A stretch of DNA of 39,065 bases, taken from Lapidilactobacillus gannanensis (GTDB taxonomy: Bacteria > Bacillota > Bacilli > Lactobacillales > Lactobacillaceae). A program made the position numbers and the translations under genes. Each line of letters begins with the position of its first letter. The stretch's first letter is position 1. Below are positions 1-8,313 of this stretch, piece by piece. Below the pieces are notes generated by a model that had not been told where the DNA came from, made no database searches, and was given only the letters and a program-made list of their open reading frames with translations. The stretch spans positions 1-39,065 of the forward strand of contig NZ_RHOT01000023.1 of NCBI RefSeq assembly GCF_003946675.1, given 5' to 3'.

Positions 1-79
1 AAGATAAAGACATACCCGTCAGTTTTCGAAAAAATACGAAAACTGACGGGATTTTTATGAACTATGAATAATTCAGGTT
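1..79. repeat. Left copy of 79-bp terminal inverted repeat with terminator-like hairpin
   Basis: Bases 1-79 are, base for base, the reverse complement of the last 79 bases of the window; the match stops at base 80. Inside lies a 14-bp perfect stem (CCCGTCAGTTTTCG, bases 15-28, pairing with 37-50) with an AAAAAATA loop, followed by ATTTTTAT. Read rightward it is a good intrinsic terminator, so a gene outside the window probably reads in from the left. The repeat's outer edge coincides with the window edge on both sides, which suggests a contig cut at a multicopy sequence rather than a defined mobile element. Confidence 0.85.
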
Positions 80-334
80 ATTAATTTATAATATAGTGAT
101 GAATTAATTACAATCTAAGCGTCAAGATAATTGGTTGTGAGGAATCTAAGTTAATTCAGCTAATCTAAACAGGATAAAAGTGATCGTTGATTTTTAGAAA
201 GTTGCTTTTTTAAGTGAAGACTAATTGGTGTTATAGCCAAAGTATAACTGTTAAATACTTTTTACTTTTAGTGGTACCAATAGCCAACAAAAATGGTATT
301 CTTAAAGATATCTGCTAGCAATGGAGGTTTCAAG

Positions 335-868
335 ATGAGTTTGATTTATATTAAACAGGCACGACAAAATGATTTACCAGCAATCATGACGATTATTAAT
401 CAGGCCAAAGCGCAATTAAAGGCTGACGGTAGCCCGCAGTGGCAAGATGGCTATCCTGACGAAGCGGCGCTAACTCAGGATATCTCAGCCCAGCAATGTT
501 GGTTACTAATGGTGGGGTCCGAAATTGCTGGCACAGCCACGATGATCGTCGGTAATGATGCAAATTATATTGAGATTGAAAACGGTGCTTGGCAGAATGT
601 CACTGATCCTTATGCAACGATTCATCGAATTGCGATTGGTCGGCAATTTGGCGGTCAGCATTTAAGCCATTATTTCTTCTCTGACTTAATTAGTCAGGCT
701 TATGCCAGCGGGGTTCGAAATTTTCGAATCGATACTCATGAACTTAATAAACGGATGCAAGCAGTGGTTACTAGTTTTGGTTATCAATACCGCGGCAAAA
801 TTTATGTCGATGAACCCGCAGAGGATCACGAAGATAATGCGCGTCGAGCTTATGAATTGAATTTGTAA
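335..868 (+). CDS. GNAT-family N-acetyltransferase
   Basis: A 177-aa protein of the GNAT superfamily, which transfers an acyl group from acetyl-CoA to an amine; the substrate is not predictable. The fold is seen in the N-terminal strand and helix (IRQA-type start, here YIKQARQNDLPAIMTII) and in the acetyl-CoA-binding segment, where the RIAIGRQFGGQHLS stretch holds a diverged R/Q-x-x-G-x-G pyrophosphate loop. The ATG at 335 is preferred over the upstream ATG at 293 because GGAGG lies at 323-327 with normal spacing. It is a single gene, closed by a strong terminator and convergent with the secreted protein at 976. Typical of small cytoplasmic GNATs in lactobacilli. Confidence 0.85.
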   Translation: MSLIYIKQARQNDLPAIMTIINQAKAQLKADGSPQWQDGYPDEAALTQDISAQQCWLLMVGSEIAGTATMIVGNDANYIEIENGAWQNVTDPYATIHRIAIGRQFGGQHLSHYFFSDLISQAYASGVRNFRIDTHELNKRMQAVVTSFGYQYRGKIYVDEPAEDHEDNARRAYELNL

Positions 869-879
869 GGTAGTAAATT

Positions 880-930
880 AAAACAGTTCATTGACAACTT
901 CTTTAAAAGAAGTGCCAATGAACTGTTTTT
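880..930. terminator. Bidirectional intrinsic terminator
   Basis: A long hairpin with AACAGTTCATTG pairing with CAATGAACTGTT and an inner ACTTC/GAAGT stem is flanked by A-rich and T-rich ends. It sits between convergent genes and can serve both. Confidence 0.85.
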
Positions 931-975
931 ATTAGAATTTAATTTTTTACGAGACAATATTAATGGAAGCTGGAG

Positions 976-1665
976 CTAGAAGTTAACCTGTCCCTCTTGA
1001 AAAATATAATTATTTTTACTAGCCGGATTAATGCCTTCAGCTGTAAAGTTAGTTAACAGGCTATCTTTGTCCAGAACCTGGCCAGTTTCTGGAATGGTGC
1101 GCCCGTTTTCGTTTGAATTATAGAAGTCACCATCAATAAAGTAGTGTAACTGATTGGCATCACTTAAATGAGCATAAATATGCCCATTAAACTGTTTGAA
1201 CTTGGTCCCATTTAATTGCATTACATCAATGTAAACGATTTTTTTAATGGCTCTGAAATTATTACCTTCGCTAGTTAAACAATAGAAACTGATAACTGCT
1301 TCATAATCTGGTGTGACTTGAATCGGCTCCAGAATCTGGCGGTAATTTTTAAGTGGTAGCGGCGTTGATGGTAAACTTTCATTAACATACGCATGACCAT
1401 TTCCTGGATAAGTCGTGGTCATGGCTTGTTGGTTACTTGTGGTCTTAGCGTTAGCTGATTCAAGATAAACAACTGTGACGTTATCGTCAACGAGTTCAGT
1501 GATTTTGAGCTGCTCGCTTTCCTGATCTGGATAAACGATAGTGACATTGCCATCAGTCACTTCCTTGGCTGCTTTAACTACACTGTTTGATTCATTTAGC
1601 CCGGTAAGTAAAAAGAAAATACTGATTATCATTAAACTTAAAAATTTTTTTAAGTGAGAATTCAT
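976..1665 (-). CDS. Secreted protein of unknown function
   Basis: I do not recognise this 229-aa protein. Translation most likely starts at the ATG at 1665 (MNSHLKKFL...), because AAAGGAG lies seven bases upstream; the longer reading frame to 1719 has no ribosome site. Residues about 5-30 form a hydrophobic signal peptide with an AxA-like cleavage region (VVKAA). There is no lipobox, LPxTG motif or second membrane segment, so it is probably released. The mature N-terminus contains a short internal repeat, DGNVTIVYPD followed about 25 residues later by DDNVTVVYLE. The rest is polar and looks globular. It is monocistronic and transcribed away from the palindrome array. The function is open. Confidence 0.75.
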   Translation of the reverse strand: MNSHLKKFLSLMIISIFFLLTGLNESNSVVKAAKEVTDGNVTIVYPDQESEQLKITELVDDNVTVVYLESANAKTTSNQQAMTTTYPGNGHAYVNESLPSTPLPLKNYRQILEPIQVTPDYEAVISFYCLTSEGNNFRAIKKIVYIDVMQLNGTKFKQFNGHIYAHLSDANQLHYFIDGDFYNSNENGRTIPETGQVLDKDSLLTNFTAEGINPASKNNYIFQEGQVNF

Positions 1666-1784
1666 GCCCTCGCTCCTTTTGCAGTAATCATAATTACTAT
1701 TAAGTTTATTGTTGCACAATTAGATAGTGCTTGCAATCCAATACTATTTACTTGAGATGGTAGATAAGTACTGACTGCTTTTTA

Positions 1785-2064
1785 TGCCAAAAGTACGTCG
1801 CATCTCACACTCTGATTGAAACGTGTTCGGGGCGACAAATGGCTATGCCTAATTTGATAATTTGCTCGGTCACTTGCAGTGCCCAATCAAATTATCGAAA
1901 TTACGCTACGCCAAAAGTACGTCGCTCCTCACACTCTGATCCGAAACGTGTTTGGGCTGCCAAATGGCTATGGCTAATTTAAATAATGCTTCGATCTGGT
2001 TGCACCAGCTCAAAGTATTATTTGAAATTATCCTACGCCAAAGGACCGGCAGCCCTCACACTCT
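1785..2064. repeat. Tandem array of long imperfect palindromes with compensatory changes
   Basis: Two full units and one left-truncated unit occur, with their 3' modules (GCCAAAAGTACGTCG-like, then CTCACACTCT) at about 1785, 1909 and 2037. Unit A folds with an outer stem GGGGCGAC (1829-1836) to GTCGCTCC (1921-1928) and an inner stem TTTGATAATTTG (1853-1864) to 1888-1900. Unit B folds with GGGCTGCC (1954-1961) to GGCAGCCC (2048-2055) and 1978-1990 to 2014-2027. The two units differ in sequence at stem positions but keep pairing. No open reading frame explains the block. It fills most of the gap between the secreted protein and the ABC exporter. Confidence 0.8.
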
Positions 2065-2142
2065 TATTTTTTACTGGCTTGTATAAATTTCTTACAGTAT
2101 AATGAAAGAGTTATTCTAAAAAAACCGATAGGGGGTTCGGAC

Positions 2143-3858
2143 ATGAAAACTTTGGGTCATTACTTGAAAAAGTACAAATCTGATGTGATTTGGTCAACTG
2201 TGGCCGTAGTTATTATTTCTTTTGCCACGTTATGGCAACCGCATTTACTGCAGGATATGCTAAATGCAATCATCAAACGTGACAGCAGCACTGTTACCAA
2301 ACTCGGAATCGAGTTGGTGGCGTTAGCAATTCTGGGTATTATTGCCGGAATTGTCAATACGATCTATTCGGCGCGAGCAGCACAAGGTGTGGCTGCTGAT
2401 ATGCGTGAGAAAGCATATCGGCAGATTCAAACTTTCTCATTTCAGGACATTGAGAAATTCTCAGCTTCAAATTTGGTGGTACGACTGACAAATGATATCA
2501 ATCAGATGCAAATGGTTGTCATGTCCGTACTCCAACAATTAACTCGGGTGCCGATTTTATTCATCGGTTCCTTTATTTTGGCGATTATTACCTTACCTAA
2601 ATTATGGTGGGTCATTATTTTAATGATGATTTTAATTTTCGTCATTAGCTATTTTTCGTTTTCCAAAATGGGTCAGTATTTCGAGAAAATGCAGACTATG
2701 TTGGATCGTAACAACACTTTAGCTCGCGAGAACTTAATGGGAATTCGCGTGGTGAAGTCGTTTGTTCAAGAGCAGAATCAAATTGAACAGTTCTCTGAAG
2801 CTTCGGATAAAATGACTAAAGTCACAATTATTATTGGGAACTTGTTCTCAATTTTAATGCCTGCGTTCTTCTTAATTGGGGACTTGGCCATGGCTGGTTC
2901 AATTATGTTAGTAGGGAGTATGGTAACAAGTGATCCTGGTGCTCTAGCAGCAATCACTGCTTTTGTTAGTTATTTATACCAAATTTTATTTGCGATTGTT
3001 AATGGTGGCTTCATGCTGACTGGGGCTTCACGGGCCTTCGTTTCTTTACGGCGGTTACAAGAAATCTATGATACTAAGCCAAGTTTAACTTTCCCCGATG
3101 TACCTGAAGAGAAGTTATCAGGTTCAATTGAATTCGATCATGTAACTTTTACTTATCCTGGGGATGACGCACCTACTTTACAAGATATCAACTTCTCGGT
3201 AAAACCTGGAGAAATGATTGGTATCGTTGGCGCAACTGGTTCAGGTAAATCTAGTTTAGCCCAGTTGATTCCGCGATTGTTTGATCCAGAAACAGGGACG
3301 GTTAAAGTCGGTGGCGAGAATGTCAAAGATGTGAATGAACATTCTTTGCGACGGGCGGTATCTTATGTGTTACAGCGGTCAACACTTTTTTCTGGGACAA
3401 TTGCCCATAATTTACGTCAAGGTAAGGCTGATGCAACCGTCAATGATATGCGGTGGGCAGCGCATATTGCGCAATCTGCTGAATTTATTGAGCGTTTGGA
3501 TCATCAGTATGATGCGCCGATTGAGGAACGTTCAGCGAACTTCTCTGGCGGTCAGAAGCAACGGCTCTCGATTACGCGAGGCATTATTAGCAAGCCGGAT
3601 ATTTTGATCATGGACGATTCAACAAGTGCCTTGGATGCTAAATCGGAGAAATTAGTCCAAGAAGCTTTGGCACGTGATCTCGGACAAACCACAACTGTAA
3701 TTATTGCTGAAAAAATCGCTTCGATCATTAAAGCAGATCGAATTTTAGTGCTTGATGAAGGAAAAATCGTGGGTTCTGGGACTCATCACGAATTAGTTAA
3801 GAATAACGCGGTTTATCAGGAAATCTATCGGACGCAAAAGGCGTTGGAGGAGGTTTAA
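2143..3858 (+). CDS. Heterodimeric ABC exporter, subunit with the degenerate nucleotide site
   Basis: A 571-aa ABC exporter half-transporter: six membrane segments (about residues 15-300) followed by a nucleotide-binding domain with Walker A GATGSGKS (363-370), signature FSGGQ (467-471) and Walker B ILIMDD (487-492). The catalytic Glu after Walker B is Asp (D492) and the switch His is Glu (E523). This is the pattern of the degenerate-site subunit in LmrC/LmrD, BmrC/BmrD or TM287/288-type exporters. Its stop is one base before the start of the partner gene. The family exports drugs, lipids or peptides; the substrate here is unknown. The start has AGGGGG upstream, and a TATAAT at 2098-2103 may be its -10 element. 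Confidence 0.93.
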   Translation: MKTLGHYLKKYKSDVIWSTVAVVIISFATLWQPHLLQDMLNAIIKRDSSTVTKLGIELVALAILGIIAGIVNTIYSARAAQGVAADMREKAYRQIQTFSFQDIEKFSASNLVVRLTNDINQMQMVVMSVLQQLTRVPILFIGSFILAIITLPKLWWVIILMMILIFVISYFSFSKMGQYFEKMQTMLDRNNTLARENLMGIRVVKSFVQEQNQIEQFSEASDKMTKVTIIIGNLFSILMPAFFLIGDLAMAGSIMLVGSMVTSDPGALAAITAFVSYLYQILFAIVNGGFMLTGASRAFVSLRRLQEIYDTKPSLTFPDVPEEKLSGSIEFDHVTFTYPGDDAPTLQDINFSVKPGEMIGIVGATGSGKSSLAQLIPRLFDPETGTVKVGGENVKDVNEHSLRRAVSYVLQRSTLFSGTIAHNLRQGKADATVNDMRWAAHIAQSAEFIERLDHQYDAPIEERSANFSGGQKQRLSITRGIISKPDILIMDDSTSALDAKSEKLVQEALARDLGQTTTVIIAEKIASIIKADRILVLDEGKIVGSGTHHELVKNNAVYQEIYRTQKALEEV

Positions 3859-3859
3859 G

Positions 3860-5641
3860 ATGAATGATTTAAAAGGAGCCGGTAAGTTTTACGCGCATTA
3901 TTTACGTAAATATTGGCCAGGGTTATTAATTGTTTTAGCACTAACAATTCTGGCCTCATATCTACAGGTTAAGGCGCCAATTTACATGGGCGATGCGATT
4001 ACTGCCCTAACGAAGTATTTGCAAACTTGGTCGAATCCAGCAACTCGGGCGCAAGCTTCACAAGCCACGTTTAACAGTGCAATTATTAAAATGGCTTGGT
4101 TTTACATTTTCAATGCTGCCGCGATGTTGATTAGTTCTTTGATTATTTCGCAAATTGCTGGACGCTCAACGGGGACAATGCGGATCGGTTTATTCCGCAA
4201 GATGCAATGGATGCGCGTCAGTTATTTCGATACTCATTCTGATGGTGATATTTTAGCTCGTTACACTTCAGACTTGGATAATATTTTCAATGCCATGAAT
4301 CAAGCAATGTTTGAAATTTTTGCTAGTATTACTTTGTTTATCGGGATGATTATCATGATGTTCCGACAAAACGTGACGTTGGCTTGGGTAGCAGTTGCCT
4401 CAACACCAGTAGCGGTGGTTTTGGCGGCGGTGATCATTGTTAAGGCGCAGAAGTACGTCAATGAACAACAAGATGATGTCGGTAAATTAAACGGCTACAT
4501 TAATGAGCAAATTACGGGTCAGAAAATTATTATTACTAATGGGCTACAACAGGAATCAATTAAAGGCTTCTTGAAGCACAATGAAGAAGTTAAAAAGACA
4601 ACCTTACGCGGTCAAGTTTGGTCTGGTATTCTGTTCCCATTAATGCAAGGCATGTCATTGTTTAACACAGCCTTAGTTATTTTTGTTGGGTCAGCTCTAG
4701 TGTTGCAACAAGGTATGTCAGTGGCTGCTGGCTTAGGTTTGGTTGTTATTTTCGTACAATTAGCCCAACAGTATTACCAACCAATTATTTCATTAACCTC
4801 GTTATACAGTATGATTCAGCTAGCGATTACGGGTGCGCGGCGAATTAATGAAGTTCGCGAACAGCCTGATGAGATTAGCCCAGAGAATGGTAAAATTCTT
4901 GATGGCATTCATGATAAAATTGAATTAAAAGACGTACACTTCAGTTATTTACCAGGCAAAGAAATCTTACATGGCGTCAATATTGAAGTTGATCACGGCG
5001 AGATGGTCGCTTTAGTTGGGCCAACAGGGTCTGGCAAGACAACGGTTATGAACTTACTAAATCGTTTCTATGATTTAGATTCTGGTAGTATTACTTTTGA
5101 TGGTGTGGATATTCGTGAGATGGATCTCATGTCCTTGCGTGAAAACGTTGGGATTGTCCTCCAAGATCCGCAACTATTCTCGGGAACAATTGGCGAGAAT
5201 ATCAAGTTTGGTAAACCTGATGCGACTGATGAAGAATTGTATGATGCTGCTAAACAAGCACGAATTCATGACTTCATCATGACGTTAGATGATGGTTATG
5301 ACACGATGATCAGTGATGAGAATACAATTTTCTCCGCTGGTCAGAAGCAGTTAATGTCGATTGCACGGACAATTATCACGAATCCACGGCTATTGATTCT
5401 TGACGAAGCGACTTCCAATGTTGATACCGTTACTGAGGCGCAGATTCAAGAAGCCATGGACAACGTGATTCAGGGGCGGACAAGTTTCGTGATTGCCCAT
5501 CGTCTCAAGACAATTCTGAATGCCGATAAGATTGTTGTGCTTCGCGACGGCAATGTGATTGAAGAAGGTAACCATCAGCAATTACTCGCTGAAAAAGGTT
5601 TCTACGCGGAGTTGTACCATAATCAGATGGTCTTTGAATAA
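3860..5641 (+). CDS. Heterodimeric ABC exporter, catalytic-site subunit
   Basis: A 593-aa partner of the preceding gene, beginning one base after its stop with GGAGGAGG overlapping the upstream coding end. Residues about 20-330 are the six-helix transmembrane domain. The ATPase domain has Walker A GPTGSGKT (387-394), signature FSAGQ (491-495, with Ala for the first Gly), Walker B LLILDE with the intact Glu (E516) and the switch His (H547). The complementary degeneracy, an altered signature here and altered Walker B/switch residues in the partner, leaves one consensus and one degenerate ATP site per dimer, as known for LmrCD/BmrCD-type exporters. A terminator follows. Confidence 0.93.
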   Translation: MNDLKGAGKFYAHYLRKYWPGLLIVLALTILASYLQVKAPIYMGDAITALTKYLQTWSNPATRAQASQATFNSAIIKMAWFYIFNAAAMLISSLIISQIAGRSTGTMRIGLFRKMQWMRVSYFDTHSDGDILARYTSDLDNIFNAMNQAMFEIFASITLFIGMIIMMFRQNVTLAWVAVASTPVAVVLAAVIIVKAQKYVNEQQDDVGKLNGYINEQITGQKIIITNGLQQESIKGFLKHNEEVKKTTLRGQVWSGILFPLMQGMSLFNTALVIFVGSALVLQQGMSVAAGLGLVVIFVQLAQQYYQPIISLTSLYSMIQLAITGARRINEVREQPDEISPENGKILDGIHDKIELKDVHFSYLPGKEILHGVNIEVDHGEMVALVGPTGSGKTTVMNLLNRFYDLDSGSITFDGVDIREMDLMSLRENVGIVLQDPQLFSGTIGENIKFGKPDATDEELYDAAKQARIHDFIMTLDDGYDTMISDENTIFSAGQKQLMSIARTIITNPRLLILDEATSNVDTVTEAQIQEAMDNVIQGRTSFVIAHRLKTILNADKIVVLRDGNVIEEGNHQQLLAEKGFYAELYHNQMVFE

Positions 5642-5673
5642 GTTGTAGTTAACAATTGAATAGTCATTTCAGC

Positions 5674-5711
5674 AAAACCATGTGGTCCTGTTCTTGGACT
5701 CATGGTTTTTT
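5674..5711 (+). terminator. Intrinsic terminator after the ABC exporter pair
   Basis: AAAACCATG pairs with CATGGTTTT around an 18-base loop, followed by a T run. Confidence 0.8.
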
Positions 5712-6217
5712 GTTTGGTCACATGCATTTAGAATTTAGTGAAGATGTTAAAGCAAAACTGGTGCCGACGCCATTCCGTCTGGAGTTGAGTTAGTTCACTT
5801 CAATGTTGTTAGTGGTTAAGGCAGTTATTGTGGGTCAGCTCAACTCTGTTAGATTGATGTTAAGCTTGAACAGTAAAACCAAAATAGTTTAACTGAAAAT
5901 CACCAGTTATGTTACATGCCGATTCCTTGAATTCCATAAAGCTTGTCAATCAAACTATTAGTTCACCACAATCTGATCTTCTAAACAGTGGTAATCAGTT
6001 CAGTTAGTTGGTTTATCCAACTAATTTTGGAAAGTATGGGCACCATTTTATCTCGTAGAGCTTAATCGCTGGTACCAACTTAGGGAGCGACTTAATCAAT
6101 CCCTCTGCACATTGGTAAAAAGCAAATTATTTTAGTAGCCAGTAGTTAATCAAATTTGTGTATAGAACTGTTATTGGACAATTGGCCCAGCTATTATTTA
6201 ATAATTATAAAAAAACG
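5712..6217. other. Gap with no recognisable gene
   Basis: About 500 bp of AT-rich sequence without an open reading frame with a ribosome site, an RNA gene or a clear repeat. It separates the terminator of the exporter pair from the promoter of the next ABC operon. It may be decayed sequence. Confidence 0.5.
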
Positions 6218-6246
6218 TTGCAATAAAATTAAATGTGAATTAGAAT
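6218..6246 (+). promoter_or_regulatory. Promoter for the small-protein/ABC operon
   Basis: TTGCAA (6218-6223), a 17-base spacer and TAGAAT (6241-6246). The implied leader is about 150 nt. Within it TCCTATC (6304-6310) is complementary to the GATAGGA (6391-6397) that forms the ribosome site of the first gene. Confidence 0.55.
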
Positions 6247-6406
6247 ATTTCTAACAAGATGAGAGTATTAATGTTGGCTGTTAATAACATAATTGATTAA
6301 TTCTCCTATCAAACCAATGATTATTAAACACCAAGATTTAAATAATGAGAGATGATGATATTAATTCAATAATTAAATGAGATATTAATCGATAGGAAGC
6401 GAGAAA

Positions 6407-6586
6407 ATGAGTCATAGAATTATCATTCGCAATAAAAATCATTTTGAGCAGATTTCTTTTCAGGTCACGCCACAAAATTTGCCTGTCATTAAACAGCTTC
6501 GCGATCGATTAAATCAAGAAATTACGCGGATTGAAACAGCAATACCGCCAGATCAACAGTTGAAATGCCAGCAAAGGGATGATTAG
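6407..6586 (+). CDS. Small 59-aa protein preceding an ABC exporter
   Basis: A short open reading frame beginning MSHRIIIRNKNHF and ending KCQQRDD, preceded by AGGAAG and stopping three bases before the ATG of the ABC exporter at 6590. There is no signal peptide or membrane segment. The middle (QNLPVIKQLRDRLNQEITRIE) is predicted to be helical and amphipathic. The close spacing and ribosome site argue for translation and coupling with the downstream exporter. I recognise no family; it could be a cytoplasmic partner or a translation-coupling cistron. Confidence 0.6.
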   Translation: MSHRIIIRNKNHFEQISFQVTPQNLPVIKQLRDRLNQEITRIETAIPPDQQLKCQQRDD

Positions 6587-6589
6587 TAA

Positions 6590-8173
6590 ATGAAACGCTA
6601 TTTGAAGATGTTTCGTGGGACGTTAATGGGGTATACAGTTTTAACAGCCGCAATTATTTTTAGTCAGACTTTCACCAGTGTAGCGATTAGCAAAGTGATT
6701 GATACCTTGATCAAGAAAAATCAACGGCAATTCTTTTTCTGGCTGGCACTGAGTATTATCGCGACTGTTTTCATGGTGCTGGCCGATTTATATAGCGAAA
6801 TTTGGCAGCAAAAAATCACGCAAAGTGTTGATACAGCCATTCGGACTGATTTAGGGACCGGGATTGCTAATCTTGACTATCAAGCTGTCACCAAACGAAC
6901 TACTGGTGAATATTCGTCATGGTTTAATAATGACATTAGTCAGATTGAGCAAAAGGGATTGCAAGCATTATTTAATATCATTATGTACGCCTTTGGGCTA
7001 TTATTCCCGATTATGATGTTATTTTCTTATCATTGGTTGATTGGTGTGAGTGGGATTGTTTTGGCTATTCTGTCCACAATTATTCCACGTATTACCACAT
7101 CTTGGGTGACGGTAGCAACAAAGCGTTTGACTGAGCAGAATGAAAAAATGAATCATGTTGTTCAGAATGTACTTGGTGGTTTTGAGGTCTTGTTTGCTTT
7201 CCATAAACGAATTGAGATTCCGCGCTTGATCAAACAACAATCAGAAGCGACGAAGGCTGCAGCAGTAAATCAAAGTGTCAAAACTGCCCAGGCCGGGTTA
7301 GTCAATGGTCTTTTTGGTCAAGTTTCACAGTACGTGATCATTATTACGACTTCCTTGTTAGTGCTCAACGGTCAGTTAACGGCTGGCTCTTTTTATGCGA
7401 CGGGTAACTTAGCCGGAATTTTTGTCACTTCTTTTACTGGTTTAGGTAATGCAATTGTGAGTTTTAAATTGATGAGTGCAATTTGCAAAAAGTATCAGGG
7501 ACTCGACTATACGCCGCACGTTGATGCTGAGTTCGACGAAGCAGCGCGCCCTGATTTAACGGTTTCGCAGTTAGCAGTTGGTGATCGCGACAATACTTGG
7601 TTAGCACCAATTAGTTTTAAAGTCCCGTTTGACCACAAAGTGTTTGTGGCTGGTCCCAGTGGGGCTGGTAAAACAACGTTGTTGAAAACTTTAGCTAGTT
7701 TGGTCACACCTAGTACTGGTAATTATTCTTGGCAAGTGGCGACAGTTTCTTATCAACAACAGGTCCTGTATGTGCCGCAAGCGACACATATCTTCTCCGG
7801 TAGTATTCGCTATAATTTAACGTTAGCTTCGACAATTTCGGATACCGAGCTGTGGCAAACCTTGAAACTAGTTCAGTTAGAAACGCGCATTAAACAATTA
7901 CCGCAGCAATTAGATACCGAGATCAGTGAGCTGTCCGATGAATTATCCGGTGGTGAACGTCAGCGCTTGTGCATTGCCCGGGCGATTTTAACGAAGGCAC
8001 CAGTTTTATTATTAGATGAAGTTACAGCCAATGTTGATCAGGACACTGCCACTGCTATTGAAACGGCAATTCTGCAAGAACCGCAACGAACAGTCTTATT
8101 TACCTCGCATCGTTCTGCAGACGGCGCCAATCGTCTGGTCGATCAAACTGTTGCAGTCAAACCAGTGGCTTAA
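6590..8173 (+). CDS. ABC exporter, fused membrane and ATPase domains
   Basis: A 527-aa half-transporter of the exporter type. Residues about 15-300 form the transmembrane domain. The ATPase domain has Walker A GPSGAGKT (355-362), Q-loop Q397, a perfect LSGGE signature (452-456), Walker B VLLLDE (472-477) and switch His H507, so both ATP sites of a homodimer would be active. The ribosome site AAAGGGA lies in the end of the small open reading frame. The C-terminus is short after the switch region (ends VAVKPVA). The substrate is not predictable; relatives export peptides, lipids or drugs. It is not paired with a second ABC subunit, unlike the exporter at 2143-5641. Confidence 0.9.
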   Translation: MKRYLKMFRGTLMGYTVLTAAIIFSQTFTSVAISKVIDTLIKKNQRQFFFWLALSIIATVFMVLADLYSEIWQQKITQSVDTAIRTDLGTGIANLDYQAVTKRTTGEYSSWFNNDISQIEQKGLQALFNIIMYAFGLLFPIMMLFSYHWLIGVSGIVLAILSTIIPRITTSWVTVATKRLTEQNEKMNHVVQNVLGGFEVLFAFHKRIEIPRLIKQQSEATKAAAVNQSVKTAQAGLVNGLFGQVSQYVIIITTSLLVLNGQLTAGSFYATGNLAGIFVTSFTGLGNAIVSFKLMSAICKKYQGLDYTPHVDAEFDEAARPDLTVSQLAVGDRDNTWLAPISFKVPFDHKVFVAGPSGAGKTTLLKTLASLVTPSTGNYSWQVATVSYQQQVLYVPQATHIFSGSIRYNLTLASTISDTELWQTLKLVQLETRIKQLPQQLDTEISELSDELSGGERQRLCIARAILTKAPVLLLDEVTANVDQDTATAIETAILQEPQRTVLFTSHRSADGANRLVDQTVAVKPVA

Positions 8174-8205
8174 TAATGGCAACTTCACGATTTAATGGTG
8201 TGAGT

Positions 8206-8301
8206 ATCACACTCACCTTACAAAAATGTCACATAATCCTTACAATTAGTTCATAACTTCATCGCAAAATTCATTATCAGTTCATAACTTTTCTGTATGA
8301 T
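8206..8301 (+). promoter_or_regulatory. PHO-box-like direct-repeat array and promoter of the sulfotransferase gene
   Basis: Five hexamers recur at an exact 11-bp period: ATCACA (8206), CTTACA (8217), GTCACA (8228), CTTACA (8239) and TTCATA (8250). Two more, TTCATT (8270) and TTCATA (8281), are also 11 bp apart and precede a -10 like TATGAT (8296-8301). The hexamer and the 11-bp period match the PhoP binding box known from Bacillus, TT(A/C/T)A(C/T)A with five-base gaps. Binding by PhoP is inferred, not shown. Confidence 0.65.
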
Positions 8302-8313
8302 AAGGACTAATAA

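Noticed and set aside
1..79. Insertion-sequence end
   Set aside because: No transposase, target duplication or known IS terminus is visible; the core is a plain terminator hairpin.
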